Below the pieces are notes generated by a model. The model was not told where the DNA came from, did not search any database, and saw nothing but the letters and a program-made list of their open reading frames with translations. A stretch of DNA of 6,926 nucleotides from JBEKZQ01 sp049509675 (GTDB lineage: Bacteria > Planctomycetota > Planctomycetia > Pirellulales > Thermoguttaceae), in NCBI GenBank assembly GCA_049509675.1, contig JBEKZQ010000341.1, forward strand, positions 1 through 6,926. The letters run 5' to 3'. Positions 1 through 6,412 of this stretch are shown one piece after another (the stretch's first letter is position 1; every line of letters begins with the position of its first letter). The translations under genes and the position numbers were made by a program.

Positions 1-2
1 CC

Positions 3-1553
3 TTGGTGGCCTGGTATGAGGCCAGCGACGACCGGCGCATTCTGGATGCACTGGTCAAGGTCTATGCCCAGTACCCGGTGCCCATGGGCCGCTTGCGCTT
101 CGATGCCGGCGATACGTACATCGTCAGTGGGCTGTGCAACCTCGATGCGATGCTGGAGACCTACCGGCTGAGCGGCGACCGCCGGATTCTGGAACGAGCG
201 CGGGCGGCGCTGGACGTCCCGGAAGTCCGGACCGCGCTGGGCGAGTGGGCCGGCGGACAGTTCCTCCCCGGCCACGCCGTATGCGCCTACGAGCAGATCC
301 GCCTGCCCGCGCTGTTCTATTTGGCGACCGGCCAGCCGAAATGCCTGAAGGCGTCTCGAGAGGCCTTCCGCTGGATCGATGAGAACCACCTGCTGCCGTA
401 TGGCGTTGCTTCGGGCGAGGAGTTTTTCTCGGGCGTCGGCGCTCTGCGTTGTACCGAAACCTGCGACGTCGTCGCGTCGATCTGGTCGAACATTTGGCTC
501 TACCGCGTTACCGGCGAACGGTCGTTCGGCGATAGCGTCGAGCGGGCATTCTTCAACGCCGGACCGGCCCCGATCGCACGGGATTTTCAGACCATGTCCT
601 ACTATCAATCGCCCAATCGCATCCGAGCCGGATTCCTGCCCGCCGATCAGGCGGATTCGCCCGGTATCGGATGCCATCTGTTCACGCAGCTAGGCTATCC
701 CCCGGTCCTCTGCTGCGTGGCGGCCGTGAACCGCCTGGTGCCAAACTACGTGACGCACATGTGGATGGCCACGTCGGACCATGGCCTGGCGGCGACGCTC
801 TACGGCCCCTGCAAGGTGTCGGGCATCGTCGGCGCGGGCACGCCCGTGAAACTGATCTGCCAGACGGCCTATCCGTTCGAAGAGACGATTTCTGTCGCAG
901 TGGAACCGCAGCAGCCTGCGTCGTTCCCGTTGTACTTCCGCATCCCAGGCTGGTGCGCCAAGCCGCGAATCGCCGTCAACGGAGTTGCCCGGGAAGCAAT
1001 CGCAGACGCCAAGGGCTTCGTGCGGATCCAGCGGCGATGGACCCGAGGAGACGTGGTTGCGCTGGACTTCCCCATGTCGGTGAGGGTTCTCCACGGCTGC
1101 GAGAGGGAGTACCCGCCCCTGGCAAAAGACTATTTCAGCTTCAAGCCGCCTGCGGCATTTGAGAAGCGGGGTCTGCCCTACGAAAGCGTTTTCTATGGGC
1201 CACTGCTGTTTGCCCTGGCGATCCCCGACAAGGACCCCGATACGCCCGTGGCGGATGCACGTTGGCAGTATGCTCTGGATAACGAGGCACAGCGGGGTGG
1301 GGCCGACATTGCCGTCAAGCGACACCCTATGCCGGAGAAGTGGGATTGGCCGCTGGCTGCTCCGCTGACGCTCGAGGCGCCTGCGAGGGCCTTCGACTGG
1401 AGACCGACGGACGATCAGGCGTTGCCCGCGGCGCCGATCGAGGCGGGCCGGGCCGAGACGATGCGTTTGATTCCTTACGGTTGCACGAAATTCCGTATCT
1501 CGATGTTCCCCGTGACGCCGAGGTCTTGGCAAGCGCCCGCCCCACACAGGTAA
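3..1553 (+). CDS. GH127/DUF1680-type beta-L-arabinofuranosidase, 5'-partial
   Basis: Predicted glycoside hydrolase that would release terminal beta-L-arabinofuranose from plant glycans. The visible 516 residues cover most of the (alpha/alpha)6 barrel and the C-terminal beta-sandwich. In GH127 enzymes a zinc is held by Glu, Cys and a Cys-Cys pair, and one cysteine is the nucleophile. Here TETCD supplies E152 and C154, and VLCC supplies C237 and C238; E139 or E140 upstream may be the acid/base. The sandwich shows YFRIPGW (about 311-317), a VNG turn (325-327), FYGPLLFAL (397-405) and a C-terminal PYGCTKFRISMFPVT stretch (491-505). The frame runs off the left edge and the family is usually over 600 residues, so the TTG at position 3 is not a real start and any signal peptide is outside the window. 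The residues after the Cys pair (VAAVNR) diverge from the common CCGGN-type motif, so substrate specificity is uncertain. Confidence 0.85.
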   Translation: MVAWYEASDDRRILDALVKVYAQYPVPMGRLRFDAGDTYIVSGLCNLDAMLETYRLSGDRRILERARAALDVPEVRTALGEWAGGQFLPGHAVCAYEQIRLPALFYLATGQPKCLKASREAFRWIDENHLLPYGVASGEEFFSGVGALRCTETCDVVASIWSNIWLYRVTGERSFGDSVERAFFNAGPAPIARDFQTMSYYQSPNRIRAGFLPADQADSPGIGCHLFTQLGYPPVLCCVAAVNRLVPNYVTHMWMATSDHGLAATLYGPCKVSGIVGAGTPVKLICQTAYPFEETISVAVEPQQPASFPLYFRIPGWCAKPRIAVNGVAREAIADAKGFVRIQRRWTRGDVVALDFPMSVRVLHGCEREYPPLAKDYFSFKPPAAFEKRGLPYESVFYGPLLFALAIPDKDPDTPVADARWQYALDNEAQRGGADIAVKRHPMPEKWDWPLAAPLTLEAPARAFDWRPTDDQALPAAPIEAGRAETMRLIPYGCTKFRISMFPVTPRSWQAPAPHR

Positions 1554-1756
1554 CGCTTCTTGCCTTCGGCACTCCGTCTTATGCGAAGGACCAAGAAGTG
1601 ACACCTTTGAAGAGGAGCGTGGTATGGCGAATTCCAGCGGCCGAATGCGAAGGGCCAGCCCGCCAAGGCGATCATGGTGCGGCGGGTCGCGGTCACCCAA
1701 CGATGAGGAACATGAAGCGATAACGAGCATCCCCTGCAGGCTGGCTTTGAGCATGA

Positions 1757-1852
1757 CCGTCTGCGGTTCTGTCACACATTTCCCTAACCGCCGACAACAG
1801 CTACGACAACGCCTGTTTCTCCGTCTACGAAATAGAGATCTACGTTTTCTGA
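1757..1852 (+). pseudogene. Possible C-terminal remnant of a discoidin-like domain
   Basis: In frame 2 this 31-codon stretch reads like the end of a carbohydrate-binding beta-sandwich: ADNSYDNACFSVYEIEIYVF followed by TGA at 1850-1852. F5/8 type C (discoidin-like) domains commonly end in a strand of the EIEVY type. Upstream in the same frame there are stops at 1748 and 1754, so no intact gene leads into it. It could be the tail of a lost gene that began near ATG 1624, or a lost accessory domain. The assignment rests on a short motif and is weak. Confidence 0.25.
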
Positions 1853-1876
1853 AGCGGGCCGAACAACGACACCCTT

Positions 1877-1885
1877 GAGAAAGGA
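1877..1885 (+). promoter_or_regulatory. Ribosome binding site for the SGNH-like gene
   Basis: GAGAAAGGA with the AAGGA core at 1881-1885, six bases before ATG 1892. It fixes the start of the next gene, whose first residues form a signal peptide. Confidence 0.7.
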
Positions 1886-1891
1886 CCTTCC

Positions 1892-3481
1892 ATGAAAGCA
1901 TCGGTTTTGCTTCTGTCCGTGATGTTCCTTGCCTTCGCCGTTACATCTGTTGCGCAGGACAGCCCGGCTGTTTCGCCGGGGGATCGTTTCGTCCTCACCA
2001 AGGTCCGGCTGTTGCCCAAGCCGGGGACAGCCGGGCTGTTGCCGGGGGCGCGGATCACGGGGTCGAATGAGGGGCCGACCACCGCCTATGTGGAATTGGC
2101 CCGGATCGACCGCGCCCCGGCCGGCGACGGTTGGCTCGAAGTCGCGGTACCGCCGGGCAAGGTCTACCGCTTCGTGAAGATCGAGTCGGCCAAGGGGGCC
2201 GGCCTTGCGCTGGCCGAAGTCGAGTTTTGCAGTCCCTCCGGGCGGCTCAAGGGCAATGGTTTCGGCACGAGCGTGGGCAACAACAAGTCCGGCACCTTCG
2301 ACAAGGCCCTGGACGGCGACCCCAAGACCTTCTTCGAGAGTTCTCTTGAGAACAGCTACGTCGGCATCGACCTCGGCCCACAGGCCCAGGCCCCGCGGCC
2401 CGGATTCACTCCGGACGGTGGAGCCTTCGCCGCACCCCAGAGGATCGAGATCGGCACTTGGCCTCCGGGCGCGAGCATCCACTATACGACCGACGGCTCG
2501 GTGCCCAGCTCGCAAAACGGCCAACTCTACCGGGGACCCATCCCGGTTGCGGCCACGACCAGCATCGCGGCGATTGCCTCACGAGAAGGCCTGGCCGACA
2601 GCGACGTGACCATCGCTACCTATCGCATCGGGGCCGCTGCCACCGCCGAGACGCAGGTCAAATCGTACCACTTGGGCAATAGCCTGACGGACACCGTGAA
2701 CGGGTTCTTGCAGCCGATCGCGGATAGCGCCGGCAAGAATCTGCTGTTCATGCGAAAGAGCGTCCCCGGTTGCAGCATCCGCTACCACTGGGATCATAAC
2801 CGTGCAGGCTTCGCCTCGCCGGATTGGTGGGCGAACGATTACAACGATGCGTGCGCCAAGAAGGTGGACCACCTGTTCCTTCAGCCGTTTCCCAATCCGC
2901 CCGGGCTGGATGACGACGGGACTTACGGCAACAAGTTCATCGAACTGGCCCGAAAATACAATCCCCGCGCCGACCTGTGGCTTTACGCCCAATGGCCGGA
3001 CCGGTTCAACTGGAAGCACGACGCGCACTGCGTAGGCGCCGGATGGATGAAACCGCCCTGGTTCCCGCCCAATCGCAATCCGGCCAACTGGGAGGAAGCT
3101 ATGGCCAACAAGATGCTCTACTACCTCGATCTCAAGAAGATCTGGGACCGAGAAATTGAGGCCCGCGGCGGCACGCCCATCCGCCTTTGCCCCGGCGGGC
3201 CGGCGCTGGTGTGGCTGAAGAAGGAGATCGAGGCCCGCAAAGTGCCGGGAATCAACACCTTCTTCGACACGATGTTCGCCGACGACATCCACCTGTCGTC
3301 TCCAGGTCGCTACCTCGTAGCGCTAGTCCACTACGCCTGCATCTTCGGCGTCGACCCGCAAGGCAAGGTCACTTACGCCAACAGCGGGCTCACCAAGGAG
3401 CAAGCAGCCGTCTTCCAGCGCATCGCCTGGCAAGCGGTCATCGCCGAACCCATGACCGGCGTGCGCCCAGCCCAGCCATGA
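1892..3481 (+). CDS. Secreted discoidin-like/chitobiase-C-like/SGNH hydrolase-like protein
   Basis: 529-residue exported protein, probably a carbohydrate esterase or related hydrolase acting on a polysaccharide. Residues 1-21 form a signal peptide (MKAS start, hydrophobic core, likely cleavage after SVA). Residues about 32-162 are discoidin-like (galactose-binding fold), with FDKALDGDPKTFFESS (136-151) and YVGIDLG (156-162). Residues about 168-247 resemble the chitobiase/beta-hexosaminidase C-terminal or FN3-associated module, with IHYTTDGSVPSS at 196-207. The C-terminal half is SGNH hydrolase-like: HLGNSLTD (260-267) offers nucleophile S264 as block I, and DDIHLSSPGRY (464-474) offers D464 and H467 as the Asp-His pair of block V. 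I could not pick out block II or III residues with confidence, so catalysis is inferred. The next gene starts 10 bases downstream, indicating one operon. The substrate and whether it deacylates are unknown. Confidence 0.75.
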   Translation: MKASVLLLSVMFLAFAVTSVAQDSPAVSPGDRFVLTKVRLLPKPGTAGLLPGARITGSNEGPTTAYVELARIDRAPAGDGWLEVAVPPGKVYRFVKIESAKGAGLALAEVEFCSPSGRLKGNGFGTSVGNNKSGTFDKALDGDPKTFFESSLENSYVGIDLGPQAQAPRPGFTPDGGAFAAPQRIEIGTWPPGASIHYTTDGSVPSSQNGQLYRGPIPVAATTSIAAIASREGLADSDVTIATYRIGAAATAETQVKSYHLGNSLTDTVNGFLQPIADSAGKNLLFMRKSVPGCSIRYHWDHNRAGFASPDWWANDYNDACAKKVDHLFLQPFPNPPGLDDDGTYGNKFIELARKYNPRADLWLYAQWPDRFNWKHDAHCVGAGWMKPPWFPPNRNPANWEEAMANKMLYYLDLKKIWDREIEARGGTPIRLCPGGPALVWLKKEIEARKVPGINTFFDTMFADDIHLSSPGRYLVALVHYACIFGVDPQGKVTYANSGLTKEQAAVFQRIAWQAVIAEPMTGVRPAQP

Positions 3482-3491
3482 GAGACCGACA

Positions 3492-4862
3492 ATGAGAACC
3501 ATCGTTGCCGTGACGCTGTCGCTGCTGTTCACCGGACTCGCTCGGGTCCAGCCGCTGGAGCTCGAGATTGACTTCAGCAAGCCGGACGGCCAATGGGACC
3601 TGCCGCGCTTCGCGCTCGGACAGGGCGGGCTGCAAAGCGAGCCGATGCTGGCGCCGCACGTCAAGGAACTCCGCCAGCTTCGCCCGCGCACGATCCGGCT
3701 CTTCCTCAGCGAGTTCTATCGCATCTACCCGGCTCCCGGGAAGTACGACTTCAGCAAGCTCGACCGGGAGTTGCGCGCCATCCGCGCCGCCGGCGCGCGG
3801 CCCACGTTGGTCGTGGCCATGAAGCCGCCGGTGCTCTATCCCAAGGTGGACCACGCCATCGTCCACCCCACCGACTATGCCGAGTGGGAGAAGCTTTGCG
3901 AGGTGCTGGCCCGGCACTGCCGCGAGGAGAAATTTGACGTGGCCGTGTGGGAGGTGGCCAACGAGCCCGACATCGGTGAGAGCGGCGGAACGCCATACCT
4001 GTTCAAGACTCAGGATTATGTGACCTACTACACGCACACGGTGGCCGGACTGCTGCGCGGCGACGCGCAGGCCAAGGTCGGCGGACCGACCGTGGCCGCC
4101 GCGCACAGCGACCTGGTGGATGCCCTGATTGAGCATTGCGCCCAGCGGAACGTGCCGCTGGACGTGCTCTCGTGGCATCTTTACTCCGACTCACCTGGCG
4201 CGCATGCGGAGAACGTGAAGCGGATGCGCGCGAAGCTGGCCCGTTTCCCGCAGCTCAAGAACACGAAGACTTTCATTTCCGAGTGGAACATGGACCTGAT
4301 GCAGCCAAATCTGGCACCCGAATTCCAGCCGGCCTTCGTCTTGGAGACGGTCCGCCGCTTGTCCGAGGCCGGATTGGACATGGCGGCCTATTATCACGTC
4401 CGTGACTGCTTCGTGGACGAGGCGGATTTCGACTGGATGTCGCCGGGCGGCCGCAATTTCATGGCCCACTGGTGGAACACGATGCCGCAATACAGCGCGC
4501 TGTTCGATCACCACGGCCACGTGCGTCCGGCGTGGTATGCGTTCCGGCTGCTGGGGCAGTTCGAAGGCCCGCGATTCGCTGTCGCGGGCGAGCAGGGCGC
4601 CATCCGCGCCATCGCCTGCCAGCGCGAACACCGCCGCCACGTCCTCGTGTGGCGCTATGAAGGCGGCGGGCCGGCGGAACGGGAAGTGCGGCTGGCACTC
4701 GGCGGCCTGACAGGAGGAGTCGTTCGCGTGGTAGCCTTGGACGCCGCTGCCGCGGTCAATACTCTGAAAGTCCTGCGTTTCCAGGGCGTGCCAGACCTGG
4801 CCCACCAGCCGATCGTGTTGAAGTTGCGGCCCTGGGAGATCCGCTGGATCGAAATCGAATAG
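3492..4862 (+). CDS. Secreted clan GH-A glycosidase, GH39-like
   Basis: 456-residue predicted (beta/alpha)8-barrel glycosidase of clan GH-A, most like GH39 (beta-xylosidase/alpha-L-iduronidase family). Residues 1-17 look like a signal peptide (MRTIVAVTLSLLFTGLA). The general acid/base is E158 in WEVANEPD (153-160). The nucleophile is E264 in FISEWNMD (261-268), which gives the expected strand-4/strand-7 spacing. LSWHLY (226-231) supplies the active-site His seen in this clan, and VRPAWYAFRLL (344-354) is the typical helix before the C-terminal beta-sandwich (about 360-456). Length fits a single-domain GH39-like enzyme. The start is the first ATG giving a signal peptide; its Shine-Dalgarno is weak (GAGAG at 3482-3486), so translation may depend on coupling to the upstream gene. 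Its stop overlaps a perfect AGGAGG for the next frame. GH5- or GH51-like assignment is the main alternative. Confidence 0.75.
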   Translation: MRTIVAVTLSLLFTGLARVQPLELEIDFSKPDGQWDLPRFALGQGGLQSEPMLAPHVKELRQLRPRTIRLFLSEFYRIYPAPGKYDFSKLDRELRAIRAAGARPTLVVAMKPPVLYPKVDHAIVHPTDYAEWEKLCEVLARHCREEKFDVAVWEVANEPDIGESGGTPYLFKTQDYVTYYTHTVAGLLRGDAQAKVGGPTVAAAHSDLVDALIEHCAQRNVPLDVLSWHLYSDSPGAHAENVKRMRAKLARFPQLKNTKTFISEWNMDLMQPNLAPEFQPAFVLETVRRLSEAGLDMAAYYHVRDCFVDEADFDWMSPGGRNFMAHWWNTMPQYSALFDHHGHVRPAWYAFRLLGQFEGPRFAVAGEQGAIRAIACQREHRRHVLVWRYEGGGPAEREVRLALGGLTGGVVRVVALDAAAAVNTLKVLRFQGVPDLAHQPIVLKLRPWEIRWIEIE

Positions 4863-4866
4863 GAGG
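4861..4866 (+). promoter_or_regulatory. Consensus Shine-Dalgarno overlapping the GH39-like stop codon
   Basis: AGGAGG begins inside the TAG stop (4860-4862). GTG at 4871 is followed at once by TGA, whereas GTG at 4873 opens 34 codons, so 4873 is the sensible start. This is the best ribosome binding site in the window, yet no full-length gene follows it. Confidence 0.55.
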
Positions 4867-4872
4867 AACCGT

Positions 4873-4977
4873 GTGAATACGCGAGCACACCTGCCAGCAC
4901 CTCTGCCACCGAGCTGTCATGACACCCCTGTCCATCACCTCATCGAAGTTTTTTCCGCGTTCTTGACGCCGAACTGA
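4873..4977 (+). CDS. Short ORF after a perfect Shine-Dalgarno, probably a truncated gene
   Basis: 34 codons from GTG 4873 (MNTRAHLPAPLPPSCHDTPV...) to TGA at 4975. AGGAGG at 4861-4866 overlaps the TAG of the GH39-like gene and lies six bases before the GTG, a strong and translationally coupled start. The peptide matches no family I know and has no membrane segment. The likeliest reading is the first codons of a further operon gene whose remainder was lost or displaced. It could also be a chance short frame. Confidence 0.3.
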   Translation: MNTRAHLPAPLPPSCHDTPVHHLIEVFSAFLTPN

Positions 4978-5100
4978 GAATTGACCAAAATGCAAGAAAG
5001 CCCCTGAAAACACGGCACCTTCCAAGTTTTCGGGCCCATACGCAACATTTCCCAGGGAAACTTCTAAGAGTCCTGACAACAGATCATATTGCCGCCGCGG

Positions 5101-5120
5101 CCCGTGTCGGCCCGTGTCGG
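5101..5120 (+). repeat. Perfect tandem 10-mer, two copies
   Basis: CCCGTGTCGG occurs twice back to back. It lies at the point where integrase-like coding sequence stops being recognisable in the upstream direction. A 10-bp duplication changes frame, so it could be a slippage event in the 5' part of the gene. However, removing one copy joins frame 2, which does not obviously restore a normal N-terminus. Confidence 0.7.
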
Positions 5121-5225
5121 CGCGAGCGGCACCCCGCCCGGTGGGAAGCCGACCCAAATATTGGTCGTGCCCAAAGCCGTTACGATACAACGTGGGCCGA
5201 ATTCCGCGGCCGGTACGAAGACGAG

Positions 5226-6302
5226 GTGGTGCCCGGCTTGGCACCGCGAACGGCCGACAAGATCACCACCACCTTCAACGCGGTCGAGCGAATCCTGCCC
5301 CGCGTGGCAAACGGCAGGCTGAGCGATCTTACGCCTGAAGCCCTCAGCCGATTCCAGGCCGTCCTGCGGGACGGCAGCCGCTCGGAAGACACAATCAAGG
5401 GCTACCTCAACCATTTGCGGGCCGCCCTGACGTGGGCAGTCGAGCAGGAGATGCTTTTCAAGATGCCTGTGATCAAGAAGGTGCAGCGGGCGAAGAAGGG
5501 CGGCGTAGGCCACAAGGGCAAAGGTCGTGCGATCACGACCGAGGAATTCGAGCGAATGCTGGCGGCGGTCCCCGCGGCCCTGGGCGCGTGGCGTAAGCTG
5601 AAACGCCATGCGGCTCGCAAGACCGCACGCAGAAATGGACTGAAGGAGCACAAGACCAGGACCGACGAAATCCCCGTCGAGATTTTTCCTGCCGCCGTCG
5701 AAAGCTGGCGGCACTACCTTACGGGCCTTTGGCTGTCGGGCTTGCGGCTGACCGAGTCATTGGAGGTCTACTGGGACCGCCCCGACCGCCTTTGCATCGA
5801 TCTGGAAGGCAGGCGCCACCGGCTACGGATTCCGGCCGAGTTGGAGAAGGGCCACCGGGACCGTCTGTTGCCAATCACCCCCGACTTCGCCGAGTATCTT
5901 CTGGCCACTGCGGAAGCTGATCGTCGCGGGCCCATATTCCGACCCCTCATGCCGAGCGGGAACCGAGCAAACGCCAAGTACGCGGGCCGTATAATCGCCT
6001 TGATGGGCGAGTTGGCCCGCGTCGTCGTTCATACCGACGCCAAGACCGCGCACGTGAAATACGCCTCGGCCCACGACCTGCGGCGGTCGTTTGGCACCCG
6101 CTGGGCCAAGCGGGTCAAAACGCCCATCCTGATGCGGCTGATGCGGCACGAGAATATCCAGACGACGATGGCCTATTACGTCAGCCTGGAGTGCGACGAG
6201 ATCGCCGAAGAACTATGGGGAGCAGGTGCCGAACAACTCCGGGGAGTAGGTTCGGTTTTTGGTTCGGTTGCGGCTTCCGGCCCAAACCAAGTCGGGGGGT
6301 AA
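5226..6302 (+). CDS. Tyrosine recombinase (phage-type integrase), 5' end uncertain
   Basis: Site-specific recombinase of the phage integrase family. From GTG 5226 it has 358 residues. Residues about 1-80 are the core-binding SAM-like domain (the DTIKGYLNHLRAALTWAVEQ region), followed by the catalytic domain. The active-site set is complete: R174 in SGLRLTES, K208 in the ELEKGHRDRL hairpin, H283 and R286 in AHDLRRSFG, H308 in LMRHENIQTT and nucleophile Y317, nine residues after H308 as in XerD. The GTG has no Shine-Dalgarno and cuts the core-binding domain: in the same frame upstream, residues such as ARWEAD and TTWAEFRGRYEDEVV (from about 5136) belong to the protein, but no ATG, GTG or TTG occurs back to the stop at 4920. 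The Arm-type N-terminal domain is absent. The gene is therefore either a 5'-truncated remnant or starts at an unusual codon. A Lys/Arg-rich insertion lies at about 122-145. It converges on the tRNA. Confidence 0.8.
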   Translation: MVPGLAPRTADKITTTFNAVERILPRVANGRLSDLTPEALSRFQAVLRDGSRSEDTIKGYLNHLRAALTWAVEQEMLFKMPVIKKVQRAKKGGVGHKGKGRAITTEEFERMLAAVPAALGAWRKLKRHAARKTARRNGLKEHKTRTDEIPVEIFPAAVESWRHYLTGLWLSGLRLTESLEVYWDRPDRLCIDLEGRRHRLRIPAELEKGHRDRLLPITPDFAEYLLATAEADRRGPIFRPLMPSGNRANAKYAGRIIALMGELARVVVHTDAKTAHVKYASAHDLRRSFGTRWAKRVKTPILMRLMRHENIQTTMAYYVSLECDEIAEELWGAGAEQLRGVGSVFGSVAASGPNQVGG

Positions 6303-6306
6303 ACGA

Positions 6307-6335
6307 CACAACCCTTTACGGAGTAAAGGGTTGTG
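6307..6335. terminator. Perfect 13-bp hairpin between convergent integrase and tRNA genes
   Basis: CACAACCCTTTAC (6307-6319), loop GGA, then its exact complement (6323-6335). It begins four bases after the integrase stop and ends three bases before the tRNA 3' end. A T-tract is missing on the + side and is only GTCGTTTA on the - side, so it is not a textbook intrinsic terminator. A shared bidirectional terminator is the simplest reading; a recombinase arm site is an alternative. Confidence 0.5.
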
Positions 6336-6338
6336 AAG

Positions 6339-6363
6339 TAGCGGCGCAGGGACTTGAACCCCG
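6339..6363 (-). other. Candidate integrase attachment site in the tRNA 3' end
   Basis: The T-arm and 3' acceptor strand of the tRNA face the integrase gene, which ends 36 bases away. Integrases of this class commonly recombine within the 3' end of a tRNA gene and leave the tRNA intact beside int. No second copy of this sequence was found by eye in the window, so the partner site, if any, lies outside, most likely to the left. Confidence 0.35.
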
Positions 6364-6412
6364 GACACGCGGATTATGATTCCGCTGCTCTAACCAACTG
6401 AGCTACGCCGCC
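6339..6412 (-). tRNA. tRNA-Met (anticodon CAT), elongator type
   Basis: Complete 74-nt cloverleaf without an encoded CCA. Acceptor stem GGCGGCG pairs with CGCCGCT (G1.U72), discriminator A73. The D-stem GCTC/GAGC is followed by anticodon stem GCGGA/TCCGC around the loop ATCATAA; the anticodon corresponds to + strand 6376-6378. The variable loop is GTGTC and the T-arm is CGGGG, loop TTCAAGT, CCCTG. The G1.U72/A73 end and overall sequence resemble bacterial elongator tRNA-Met. It lacks the C1-A72 mismatch and three G-C anticodon pairs of initiator tRNA. A lysidine-modified tRNA-Ile2 also carries CAT and cannot be fully excluded. An AT-rich block at 6413-6460 lies upstream, where its promoter would be, but I could not fix the boxes. 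Confidence 0.95.

Larger units (their letters stand above)
1554..1891. other. Intergenic stretch with possible decayed coding sequence
   Basis: 338 bases between the GH127 gene and the next gene. No intact conserved gene is visible. It holds an ATG at 1624 with a good Shine-Dalgarno (GAGGAG, 1612-1617, spacing 6) that opens an 84-codon, Arg/Pro-rich frame ending at 1878; its composition looks like a shadow frame. Short protein-like stretches occur in different frames: frame 3 at about 1623-1703 (includes GEFQRPNAKGQPAKAIMVRR) and frame 2 at 1757-1852. This pattern fits a former gene broken by frameshifts. No strong terminator hairpin was seen after 1553. Confidence 0.4.
4863..5129. other. Intergenic stretch, lower GC, between operon and integrase
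   Basis: Apart from the 34-codon ORF listed separately, no gene is convincing here. Base composition is visibly less GC-rich than in the flanking genes from about 4920 to 5090. It contains a 10-bp perfect palindrome TGTCATGACA (4915-4924) and a 9-bp stem with one G.T pair (5003-5011 with 5026-5034, 14-base loop) that has no T-tract and so is a weak terminator candidate. Frame 3 is open from 4923 into the integrase, but only from about 5130 does it resemble integrase sequence. Confidence 0.5.

Noticed and set aside
3..5. TTG as the start of the GH127 gene
   Set aside because: The encoded protein would lack the N-terminal part of the barrel and a signal peptide; the frame simply enters from outside the window.
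690..1901. 403-codon open frame on the - strand
   Set aside because: It lies opposite the GH127 gene and its remnant region, is very Arg-rich and shows no domain; it is a shadow of GC-rich coding sequence.
4756..5244. - strand frame containing FSVRRQERGKNFDEVMDRGV
   Set aside because: The stretch looks somewhat protein-like, but it overlaps the end of the GH39-like gene and the start of the integrase, has no ribosome site and matches no family I can name.
5064..5714. 216-codon - strand frame opposite the integrase
   Set aside because: It is fully antisense to recognised recombinase sequence and has no motif of its own.
6191..6379. Short + strand frame ending in AAQGLEPRTRGL
   Set aside because: Its tail is the antisense of the tRNA, a known source of false protein ends next to integrases.
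6339..6412. Reading the CAT tRNA as initiator tRNA-Met
   Set aside because: It has a paired G1.U72 acceptor end and an anticodon stem without the three consecutive G-C pairs of initiator tRNAs.
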